DNA of 5,199 nucleotides from JBAZTA01 sp964588175. GTDB taxonomy: Bacteria > Omnitrophota > Gorgyraeia > Gygaellales > Profunditerraquicolaceae. The notes beneath the pieces are model-generated. The model had not been told where the DNA came from, made no database searches, and saw only the letters and a list, made by a program, of their open reading frames with translations. Both the position numbers and the translations under genes were made by a program. Below, piece after piece: positions 1-5,030 of this stretch (positions are counted from its first letter, which is position 1; each line of letters begins with the position of its first letter). Location of the stretch: contig CAZPNW010000187.1 of assembly GCA_964588175.1 (NCBI GenBank), forward strand, positions 1 to 5,199, in the 5' to 3' direction.

Positions 1-579
1 CCGGATTCGGGATTTTCCGCGGCAATGGGGTATTCAGAGGAGGCGGGGATCCCGCTGGAGTTAGGCATCATCCGCAACCATTATGTCGGCAGGACATTCA
101 TTCAGCCGGCTCAGGATTCGCGTGATCTGGGCGTACGGGTGAAATTTAATATTTTAAAAGATGTTTTAAGGAAAAAGCGCATCGTGGTGGTCGATGATTC
201 GATCGTCCGGGGCACGACTTCCAAGATCCGTGTGCGAAATTTGCGTAAAGCAGGGGTAAAAGAAGTGCACTTAAGGATATCCTGCCCGCCGCATCGTTTC
301 CCTTGTTATTACGGCATCGATTTTCATCTTTCATCGGAACTTATTGCCAATCGCTACGAGTCGATTGAGAAGGTCCGTCAGTATTTAGAGGTCGATAGTT
401 TGGGGTATTTGAGCCTGGACGGTATGCTGGGTTGTTTAAAAGACGGCCGGGATAATTTTTGCACTGCCTGTTGGAGCGGAAAATATCCCATTATGGCAGA
501 GAAAAAACACGGAAAATTTTCTTTAGAGAGGCGTTGCTGCGGGCAAGGGGAGATCATTTATGGGAAAACTAACGTATAA
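1..579 (+). CDS. purF: Amidophosphoribosyltransferase (PurF), C-terminal part
   Basis: PurF catalyses the first committed step of purine synthesis in the cytosol: PRPP plus glutamine gives 5-phosphoribosylamine. The gene runs in from the left edge in frame 1, so only the last 192 residues are seen and the N-terminal glutamine amidotransferase domain is outside the window. Visible are PDSG at residues 1-4, the RNHYVGRTFIQP segment, and the PRPP-binding loop IVVVDDSIVRGTT at residues 61-73, all typical of the phosphoribosyltransferase domain. Cysteines in PCYYG (residue 102) and in FCTACW (154 and 157) sit where Bacillus-type PurF holds its 4Fe-4S cluster ligands. This points to the iron-sulfur type of enzyme, often oxygen-sensitive; the fourth ligand lies upstream. 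The 3' end overlaps the purM start by 20 bases, which suggests translational coupling. The in-frame ATG at 25 is internal, not the start. Identification is secure. Confidence 0.97.
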   Translation, partial: PDSGFSAAMGYSEEAGIPLELGIIRNHYVGRTFIQPAQDSRDLGVRVKFNILKDVLRKKRIVVVDDSIVRGTTSKIRVRNLRKAGVKEVHLRISCPPHRFPCYYGIDFHLSSELIANRYESIEKVRQYLEVDSLGYLSLDGMLGCLKDGRDNFCTACWSGKYPIMAEKKHGKFSLERRCCGQGEIIYGKTNV

Positions 580-1576
580 GGCCTCCGGCGTAGATATCCA
601 TGCCATGGATGCTTTTAAGGGGCAGATAAAACCGTTGTTACGAAAGTCATTCAGGCCGGAAGTCTTAAAAGATATCGGCGGCTTTGGAAGTTTTTTCAGG
701 TTCCCGAAAGGAAGATTCCGCGACCCGGTCCTGGTTTCATCCGCTGATGGGGTGGGAACGAAATTAAAGATCGCCATCCTCGCCGATAAGCACGATACCG
801 TCGGTATTGACGCGGTGGGAATGAATGTCAATGATATCCTCTGCACCGGAGCCGAACCTTTATTCTTCCTGGATTATGTCGCTTTTAGCACGGTAAGAGA
901 GGGAGTCCTTGCCGATATTGTCAAAGGCATTAATGAAGGATGTGTGCAGTCTGGCTGTTCTTTGATCGGCGGTGAGACCGCTCAAATGCCGGGAATGTAT
1001 GCTTTGGGTGAGTATGATATCGCCGGGTTTTGTGTAGGCGCAGTTGACCGTCAAGCTATTATCGATGGTTCCCGGATCATTGCGGGAGATGCGGTGGTCG
1101 GTTTGGAATCCAGCGGGTTACATTCCAACGGTTTTTCATTGGTGCGCAAAGTTCTATCGGCAAATGAATTAAAGCGGATGAGTAAGGAATTGCTCAAACC
1201 GACGCGGATATATGTAAAGCCGGTGCTTGCATTGCTCTCCGGCCCCCGTTCAAAGCTATGTTCTGCGATTAAAGGTATTTCTCATATAACCGGAGGCGCT
1301 TTTTACGATAAGATATCACGTATTTTGCCGGATAATGTCGATGTGCGGATCAATAAGGGGGCATGGACGATCCCGGAAATATTCCGTTTGATACAGAATA
1401 AAGGCTCTATCGACGATAAAGAAATGTTCCATACGTTGAATATGGGTATTGGAATGGTGTTGATCGTAAGTCCTCCGGCGGTTGGGCCGGTCAGGGCGGC
1501 GTTAGCTCGATCAAAAGTAAAGTCCTGGGTCATTGGAGAGGTAGTCAAGGGAAGAAAACAGGTCGAGGTCGTTTAA
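560..1576 (+). CDS. purM: Phosphoribosylformylglycinamidine cyclo-ligase (AIR synthetase, PurM)
   Basis: PurM uses ATP to close the imidazole ring, turning FGAM into AIR, step 5 of the pathway, in the cytosol. The 338 residues match the usual family length. Family motifs appear in order: YKASGVDI near residue 6, SADGVGTKLKIA at 61-72, the GMNVNDILCTGAEP segment at 87-100, GGETAQMPGMY at 137-147, SSGLHSNGFSLVRK at 184-197 and SHITGG at 241-246. The histidine of the HITGG motif is residue 242. The ATG at 560 is preceded by a good Shine-Dalgarno stretch, AAGGGGAG (545-552), inside the end of purF. Two oddities: the third glycine of the usual HITGGG motif is alanine (residue 247), and the N-terminal segment has HAMDAF where a glycine is common in place of Met. 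Neither looks like decay, since the frame is open and the rest of the protein is well conserved. Confidence 0.98.
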   Translation: MGKLTYKASGVDIHAMDAFKGQIKPLLRKSFRPEVLKDIGGFGSFFRFPKGRFRDPVLVSSADGVGTKLKIAILADKHDTVGIDAVGMNVNDILCTGAEPLFFLDYVAFSTVREGVLADIVKGINEGCVQSGCSLIGGETAQMPGMYALGEYDIAGFCVGAVDRQAIIDGSRIIAGDAVVGLESSGLHSNGFSLVRKVLSANELKRMSKELLKPTRIYVKPVLALLSGPRSKLCSAIKGISHITGGAFYDKISRILPDNVDVRINKGAWTIPEIFRLIQNKGSIDDKEMFHTLNMGIGMVLIVSPPAVGPVRAALARSKVKSWVIGEVVKGRKQVEVV

Positions 1577-1597
1577 CCAAGAAGTGGGAGTAACACG

Positions 1598-1604
1598 AGG
1601 AGGT
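1598..1604 (+). promoter_or_regulatory. Strong Shine-Dalgarno site of the SPFH gene; decides the start
   Basis: AGGAGGT is a full-length Shine-Dalgarno match. A GTG at 1606 and an ATG at 1609 are both in frame. The GTG would leave only one base after the site, while the ATG leaves four (five from the end of GGAGG), so ATG 1609 is the better start. The site is stronger than those of the neighbouring pur genes, which suggests this gene is well translated. Confidence 0.8.
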
Positions 1605-1608
1605 AGTG

Positions 1609-2472
1609 ATGGGGCTGTATTATGGAGTAATAATCGCGGCAGTTGTTGTTTTTTTGATGGGGATCCGCATTGTCAGGCCTACACATCGCGGTTTGATCGA
1701 GCGGTTAGGTAAGTATCGCCGTTTCGCCAATGCTGGTTTTAATTGGGTCATCCCGCTTATTGAAAGTATTTATTTAGTTAATGTCACCGAACAGATGGTC
1801 GATGCTGAACCGCAGGAGATCATTACTAATGATAATTTGAACGCGAAAGTCGATGCGCAGGTTTATTTTAAAGTAAAAATAGATGAGGAAAGCGTCAAGA
1901 GCTCGCAGTATAACGTGAATAATTACCAGTGGCAGATCGTCAATCTTGCCCGGACTACCTTAAGGAATATTATCGGTACGCTTACTTTGAAATCGGCAAA
2001 TAGTGAAAGAGGCAAGATCAATTCCGAATTGCATAAGACCCTGATGACTGAGACCGCCAGCTGGGGGATCGATATTGTCAGGACGGAATTAAAAGAGATC
2101 GATCCGCCGAAAGACGTTCAGGAGACGATGAATAAGGTCGTCAAGGCGGAAAATGAAAAGATCGCGGCGATCGATTTCGCGACCGCCACCGAAACTGCCG
2201 CTGACGGCCAGAAGAGGGCGGAGATAAAGAAGGCAGAAGGCATCAAGCAGGCCAGGATCTTAGAGGCGGAAGGCGAATCTGAAGCGATCAAGCTGGTCAA
2301 TGAAGCGGCGGAAAAATTCTTTGTCGGCAACGCCCAGGTGTTAAGAAAGCTTGAAGCGGTGGAGAAATCGTTGCAGCATAACGCCAAGATCGTGGTGCCG
2401 AGCAATACGGAACTGGTCAATGTGATCGGTGAACTTGCAGGGGTATTGCCGTTAAAGGCCGAGCATAAATAA
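1609..2472 (+). CDS. SPFH/Band 7 domain membrane protein (stomatin/prohibitin-like, slipin or QmcA-type)
   Basis: SPFH proteins assemble into large membrane-bound rings or cages that organise membrane domains and often regulate membrane proteases such as FtsH. The 287-residue protein has one hydrophobic N-terminal segment at about residues 4-19, probably a membrane anchor. The SPFH core runs from about 20 to 175, with RPTHRGLIERLGKY (23-36), NAGFNWVIPLIE (41-52), a DAQVYFKV strand (82-89) and WGIDIVRTELKEIDPP (152-167). The last third is rich in Ala, Glu and Lys (roughly 177-255, including ILEAEGESEA) and should form the long helix or coiled coil of this family. No NfeD partner or protease gene is in view. 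It follows purM by 32 bases and is probably cotranscribed with it, which is an unusual place for this family. The exact subfamily cannot be fixed by eye, so no symbol is given. Confidence 0.93.
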   Translation: MGLYYGVIIAAVVVFLMGIRIVRPTHRGLIERLGKYRRFANAGFNWVIPLIESIYLVNVTEQMVDAEPQEIITNDNLNAKVDAQVYFKVKIDEESVKSSQYNVNNYQWQIVNLARTTLRNIIGTLTLKSANSERGKINSELHKTLMTETASWGIDIVRTELKEIDPPKDVQETMNKVVKAENEKIAAIDFATATETAADGQKRAEIKKAEGIKQARILEAEGESEAIKLVNEAAEKFFVGNAQVLRKLEAVEKSLQHNAKIVVPSNTELVNVIGELAGVLPLKAEHK

Positions 2473-2546
2473 GGCCGCTCATTGCAGCGCTGTTTAATAT
2501 AGTTAATTAATGAATCTTCCGGTCTTTCTCGCTTAAACACGATTTT

Positions 2547-2565
2547 CCGCCACAAAGCATGGCGG
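2547..2565. repeat. Small palindrome present in only one arm of the foldback element
   Basis: CCGCCA (2547-2552), a 7-base loop and TGGCGG (2560-2565) make a perfect 6-bp stem, or 7 bp with the flanking T-A pair. The arm on the other side reads straight from the complement of CACGATTTT to GCCAATG with a single base between, so this piece (about 2547-2567) looks like an insertion into the left arm after the element formed. Confidence 0.75.
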
Positions 2566-2595
2566 ACGCCAATGATCTTTGGCATTTCGGTGGCT

Positions 2596-2639
2596 GCTGA
2601 ACTCGTCGTATTTGCTCTGGCAAATGCTCCTCGAACAGC
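2596..2639. repeat. Hairpin in the core of the foldback element
   Basis: ATTTGC (2610-2615), a four-base loop and GCAAAT (2620-2625) form a perfect 6-bp stem. A second short match, GCTG (2596-2599) with CAGC (2636-2639), closes a looser lower stem with several mismatches between. It would form in DNA or in RNA from either strand. Function unknown. Confidence 0.6.
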
Positions 2640-2645
2640 ATCGCC

Positions 2646-2677
2646 ATCCCGGTTTTGTCGCTTCGCTCCACCGGGAT
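2646..2677. repeat. Perfect 8-bp stem hairpin in the core of the foldback element
   Basis: ATCCCGGT (2646-2653) pairs exactly with ACCGGGAT (2670-2677) around a 16-base loop containing CGCTTCGCTCC. No run of T follows the stem on either strand, so it is not a standard terminator. It is better read as one of the small palindromic modules of this region. Confidence 0.7.
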
Positions 2678-2787
2678 TCCCTCAATGCCAAAGCTCCATT
2701 GGCTAAAATCGTGATGCGCTCGAAAGACCGTCAGATTCATTTATCATTGACCATTGCTTATGGACTGTGGACTACTCGTGTTGTGCG

Positions 2788-2827
2788 ACTTGTGTCTTGC
2801 CTGCCTGCCGGCAGGTGTCATGCGACC
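2788..2827. repeat. Hairpin-bearing repeat unit 1 (interior CCTGCCGGCAGG)
   Basis: The unit begins with ACTTGTGTCTTGC (2788-2800) and ends with GGTGTCATGCGACC (2814-2827). Both ends recur exactly in unit 2 at 2932-2978. The interior carries a perfect 12-bp palindrome, CCTGCCGGCAGG (2804-2815), quite different from the interior of unit 2. Palindromes of this GC-rich REP-like kind are common between genes in many bacteria; I cannot assign a named family. Confidence 0.75.
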
Positions 2828-2829
2828 CT

Positions 2830-2943
2830 TGATCTTTAAATGTTATGTGTTATCCCGGATTCCTGATATCCGGACACCCTAGTCCCGGATTTCCGGTTTG
2901 CCGGATTTCCGTTTACCATGGACAATCGATTACTTGTGTCTTG
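2830..2943. repeat. Dispersed repeat block, copy A (upstream of purD)
   Basis: This block reappears after purD at 4357-4453. Positions 2830-2910 align without gaps to 4357-4437, with 68 of 81 bases identical by my count. After a variable spacer (20 bases here, 3 there) both copies share TACTTGTGTCTTG. The block is rich in the word CCGGAT: there is an inverted pair CCGGAT/ATCCGG (2855-2860 and 2868-2873) and a direct pair of CCGGATTTCCG (2885-2895 and 2901-2911). No reading frame is conserved between copies, so it is a non-coding repeat. Confidence 0.85.
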
Positions 2944-2978
2944 CTTGCCCCGAGCTTGTCGAGGGGTGTCATGCGACC
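2932..2978. repeat. Hairpin-bearing repeat unit 2 (interior CCCCGAGCTTGTCGAGGGG)
   Basis: The flanks ACTTGTGTCTTGC (2932-2944) and GGTGTCATGCGACC (2965-2978) are identical to those of unit 1, but the interior is a different imperfect palindrome (2948-2966) that can fold into a 6-bp stem with one bulged A and a five-base loop. Similar GAGCTTGTCGAGG-like words are scattered through many bacterial genomes; that comparison is from memory. The unit overlaps the end of repeat block A and ends 35 bases before the purD start. Confidence 0.75.
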
Positions 2979-2984
2979 TGTGAC
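2970..2984. repeat. Left half of a perfect 15-bp inverted repeat around purD
   Basis: CATGCGACCTGTGAC here is the exact reverse complement of 4331-4345. The two lie 29 bases before the purD start and 18 bases after its stop. Confidence 0.8.
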
Positions 2985-3000
2985 TTGTGACAATTCATTC

Positions 3001-3006
3001 TTGGAG
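3001..3006 (+). promoter_or_regulatory. Ribosome binding site of purD; decides the start
   Basis: TTGGAG lies seven bases before the ATG at 3014. An in-frame GTG at 2987 would add nine residues ahead of the conserved MRILIIGSGGREHAL start and has no Shine-Dalgarno site in front, so the ATG is chosen. Confidence 0.7.
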
Positions 3007-3013
3007 TTCTAAA

Positions 3014-4312
3014 ATGCGTATTTTAATTATAGGTTCAGGAGGCAGGGAGCACGCGCTTGTCTGGAAGGTCGCGCAATCGAAGTTCGCGGATAAGATCTTC
3101 TGCGCGCCCGGCAACGGCGGAATCTCTTCGCAGGCAGAATGCCTTGATATAAAAGCCGACGATATTTTGGGGCTCCTGGAGTTCGCAAAAAAAGAAAGGA
3201 TCGACTTCACCATCGTAGGGCCGGAGGTGCCGCTCACGCTGGGGATCGTTGATGAATTCCAGAAGTATAAATTGAAGATATTCGGCCCGTCGAAAAAAGC
3301 CGCGCAATTAGAGGCAAGTAAGATATTTTCCAAAGAGTTGATGGCCAAATATAAGATCCCTACCGCCGGGTTCCAGGTTTTTGACAATGCCGAAGAAGCA
3401 AAGCGGTATATCGAAAAGAGGGGAGCGCCGTGCGTTGTGAAAGCCGATGGTTTAGCGCAAGGTAAAGGCGTGGTGGTGGCTTCGAGCGTTGACGAGGCAA
3501 AACAGGCAGTGGTTTTGATGATGCAGGAAAAAGTATTCGGAGACGCCGGCAGGAGGGTCATTATCGAAGATTGCCTCATCGGCCAGGAAGCCAGTATCCT
3601 CGTTATTACCGATTCCAAAGAAGTCATAGCGCTTGCTTCAAGCCAAGACCATAAACGCGTTTTCGATAATGATGAAGGTCCCAATACCGGAGGCATGGGA
3701 GCATATTCTCCGGCGCCTATAGTGACACCCGCGTTATTTAAAGAAATCCAGGATACGGTTATTGACCGTACCATAGATGGGTTAGCCAAAGAAGGGATCG
3801 ATTTTCGGGGAGTCTTGTATGCGGGGATCATGATAACCCGCGACGGCCCGAAAGTTTTAGAGTATAATGTGCGTTTCGGTGACCCGGAAACACAGGCTAT
3901 TCTTCCCCGGTGCCAATCAGATCTCCTGGAGGTAATGCTTGCCGCCTCAAGCGGGCAGTTGACAAAGATAGTTAGATCCGGCGGTATTTCTTGGGATCCT
4001 CGAGCGTGTGTATGCGTGGTTTGCACGTCAAAGGGGTATCCGGGCAAATACGTTAATGGCTTGGAGATCTCAGGATTGGATGAAGCCGCGCGGATGCCGG
4101 ATATTGTGGTGTTTCACGCGGGCACGAAAAAAGTCGCTCGTAGTCAGCCGGCAGCTGCCGGCATGGTTACTCATGGCGGAAGGGTCTTGGGAGTTACCGG
4201 GCTGGGCAATACTATTAAAGAATCTATCGCTGCCGTATACAGGGCGGTAGAAAGAATTCATTTTGAAGGGATGCATTATCGCCGGGACATCGGCCGTAAG
4301 GCGTTGTCTTGA
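3014..4312 (+). CDS. purD: Phosphoribosylamine-glycine ligase (GAR synthetase, PurD)
   Basis: PurD is an ATP-grasp enzyme that joins glycine to the unstable phosphoribosylamine made by PurF, giving GAR (step 2), in the cytosol. The 432 residues are close to the usual length. The N-domain shows MRILIIGSGGREHAL (1-15), PGNGGIS (32-38) and the IVGPEVPL segment (67-74). The ATP-grasp part shows VVKADGLAQGKGVVVA (141-156), QDHKRVFDNDEGPNTGGMGA (211-230) and LEYNVRFGDPETQ (282-294), which carries the metal-binding Glu and Asn. The C-domain shows GGRVLGVTGLG (388-398) and the MHYRRDIG end (420-427). One loop, between HAGT and VTHGGR, looks about six residues longer than I recall for E. coli PurD, and it is encoded by a perfect palindrome (4147-4162). 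Repeats lie on both sides of the gene, so it may be transcribed separately from purF-purM. Confidence 0.98.
   Translation: MRILIIGSGGREHALVWKVAQSKFADKIFCAPGNGGISSQAECLDIKADDILGLLEFAKKERIDFTIVGPEVPLTLGIVDEFQKYKLKIFGPSKKAAQLEASKIFSKELMAKYKIPTAGFQVFDNAEEAKRYIEKRGAPCVVKADGLAQGKGVVVASSVDEAKQAVVLMMQEKVFGDAGRRVIIEDCLIGQEASILVITDSKEVIALASSQDHKRVFDNDEGPNTGGMGAYSPAPIVTPALFKEIQDTVIDRTIDGLAKEGIDFRGVLYAGIMITRDGPKVLEYNVRFGDPETQAILPRCQSDLLEVMLAASSGQLTKIVRSGGISWDPRACVCVVCTSKGYPGKYVNGLEISGLDEAARMPDIVVFHAGTKKVARSQPAAAGMVTHGGRVLGVTGLGNTIKESIAAVYRAVERIHFEGMHYRRDIGRKALS
4147..4162. repeat. 16-bp perfect palindrome inside purD
   Basis: GCCGGCAGCTGCCGGC is its own reverse complement. It encodes residues of the SQPAAAG stretch (377-383) in a surface-type loop before the conserved VTHGGRVLGV segment. 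It shares the 8-mers CTGCCGGC and GCCGGCAG with the intergenic palindrome of repeat unit 1 (2804-2815), arranged in the opposite order. It may be an in-frame insertion of a palindromic module; chance in an Ala-rich loop cannot be excluded. Confidence 0.7.
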
Positions 4313-4330
4313 GAATAATAAATGTCTCAG

Positions 4331-4345
4331 GTCACAGGTCGCATG
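4331..4345. repeat. Right half of the 15-bp inverted repeat around purD
   Basis: GTCACAGGTCGCATG is the exact reverse complement of 2970-2984. Part of it, GTCACAGGTC (4331-4340), is also inverted at 4455-4464 (GACCTGTGAC), so repeat copy B is itself framed by a perfect 10-bp inverted pair. Confidence 0.8.
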
Positions 4346-4356
4346 TAATGCGATCC

Positions 4357-4453
4357 TGATCTTTAAATGTTATATGCCATCCCGGCTTTCTGATCTCCGG
4401 AACCCCTAGCCCCGGATTGCCAGTTTACCGGATTCCCAAGTACTTGTGTCTTG
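4357..4453. repeat. Dispersed repeat block, copy B (between purD and purE)
   Basis: This is the diverged second copy of the block at 2830-2943, in the same orientation. It starts with a 17-base exact match (TGATCTTTAAATGTTAT), keeps the CCGGAT-type words and ends with the shared TACTTGTGTCTTG. After it comes TGACCTGTGACATGCGAC (4454-4471), which resembles the right flank of units 1 and 2 but with no palindrome inserted. The purD-purE gap of 180 bases consists almost entirely of this repeat and its edges. Confidence 0.85.
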
Positions 4454-4492
4454 TGACCTGTGACATGCGACTTTTTACAATAGGGAGGCTCT

Positions 4493-4978
4493 ATGGGTAA
4501 GCGTATAAGTATTATTATGGGCAGCCAGTCTGATCTGGATACAGTAGGTGAAGCGATAAATGTGCTTAAAGAATTTAACGTTGATTTCGAAGTGAAAGTC
4601 TTATCGGCGCATCGAACCCCGAAAGAATTGGCCGTATATGTGGAAGAAGGAACAGAAAAGGGCGTCAAAGTCTTTCTTGCTGCCGCCGGTGGCGCAGCGG
4701 CGTTAGCAGGGGTGGTCGCCGCGCACACAGTTGTTCCTGTTATCGGCATCCCTATTGAAACTTCAACGCTTAAAGGAATGGATTCTTTGTTATCGACGGT
4801 GCAAATGCCCGGCGGTATCCCCGTGGCATGTATGGCTATCGGCAAAGCCGGAGCTAAGAACGCGGGGTTGTTTGCTTTGGAGATATTGGGTATTACTGAT
4901 AAAACGATCCAGGCTAAACTTTTAAAATACCGCAGCTCAATGAAAGAAAAGATCAAGAGCATCAAAATAAAGATTTAG
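4493..4978 (+). CDS. purE: 5-(carboxyamino)imidazole ribonucleotide mutase (PurE, class I-like)
   Basis: Class I PurE moves the carboxyl group of N5-CAIR to carbon 4, giving CAIR (step 6), and normally works with PurK, which is not in this window. The 161-residue length is typical of a stand-alone PurE. GSQSD (10-14) and SAHRTP (38-43, with the catalytic His at 40) form the active site; AAAGGAAALAGVVAAHT (63-79), PVIGIPI (82-88) and VQMPGGIPVA (103-112) follow the family pattern, and KAGAKNAGLFA lies near 118-128. The overall pattern fits class I rather than the animal-type class II. Where E. coli PurE has His in GGAAHLPG, this protein has Ala (residue 70). The ATG has a clear AGGGAGG site (4482-4488) four bases upstream. 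The C-terminal tail after about 145 is rich in Lys and Ile. Confidence 0.96.
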   Translation: MGKRISIIMGSQSDLDTVGEAINVLKEFNVDFEVKVLSAHRTPKELAVYVEEGTEKGVKVFLAAAGGAAALAGVVAAHTVVPVIGIPIETSTLKGMDSLLSTVQMPGGIPVACMAIGKAGAKNAGLFALEILGITDKTIQAKLLKYRSSMKEKIKSIKIKI

Positions 4979-5030
4979 CATTTTGTCTCTTTTGTTTTTT
5001 GAAATTTCAACGTTTGGGAGTGGTGAATAA

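Larger units (their letters stand above)
2509..2741. repeat. Long imperfect inverted repeat (foldback element) with nested hairpins
   Basis: The two ends are reverse complements over a series of perfect blocks: 2509-2517 with 2733-2741 (AATGAATCT), 2520-2528 with 2722-2730 (CGGTCTTTC), 2538-2546 with 2705-2713 (CACGATTTT), 2568-2574 with 2697-2703 (GCCAATG) and 2577-2586 with 2684-2693 (CTTTGGCATT). The arms span 2509-2586 and 2684-2741. The left arm is longer because it holds an extra 21-nt palindromic piece. The core, 2587-2683, has two hairpins of its own. The shape recalls a MITE or a defunct foldback element, or a structured RNA, but there is no transposase and I found no clear target-site duplication. 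Confidence 0.8.
2473..3013. other. 541-bp non-coding interval filled with repeats
   Basis: No convincing gene lies between the SPFH gene and purD. Short open frames occur on both strands, but they run across inverted repeats and resemble no protein family. The left half (2509-2741) is a foldback element with nested hairpins. The right half holds two copies of a short unit with identical flanks (2788-2827 and 2932-2978), with repeat block A between them. Just after the SPFH stop there is only an 8-bp palindrome (CAGCGCTG, 2484-2491) with no clean run of T after a GC-rich stem, so no standard intrinsic terminator is called. I see no convincing promoter, although purD probably needs one if transcription stops before it. 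Confidence 0.8.

Noticed and set aside
1606..1608. GTG as start of the SPFH gene
   Set aside because: It lies one base after the Shine-Dalgarno sequence; the ATG at 1609 has better spacing.
2484..2491. Palindrome CAGCGCTG after the SPFH gene as an intrinsic terminator
   Set aside because: The stem is only 4 bp per side with no loop, and the following TTTAATATAG is not a proper run of T.
2507..2839. Short open frames on both strands (minus 2507-2740, plus 2579-2839) in the gene-free interval
   Set aside because: They run through inverted repeats and hairpins, have no ribosome binding site or family resemblance, and the plus frame ends inside the repeat area.
2788..2978. CRISPR-like array
   Set aside because: There are only two full units with palindromic interiors and a long non-spacer block between; no regular repeat-spacer pattern and no cas gene.
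2995..4047. 350-codon open frame on the minus strand across purD
   Set aside because: It is antisense to a clearly conserved purD, its translation resembles no family, and such long shadows are common opposite well-biased genes.
4451..4481. Possible promoter before purE: TTGTGA (4451-4456) and TACAAT (4476-4481)
   Set aside because: The spacing is 19 bases, and transcription would start within or just after the Shine-Dalgarno site, leaving almost no leader. It also lies in repeat DNA.
4999..5010. 12-bp palindrome TTGAAATTTCAA after a T-rich run between purE and the sua5-like gene
   Set aside because: It is AT-rich and short, so chance is likely; the T run comes before it on the + strand, so it is not a terminator for purE, and no operator match is recognised.
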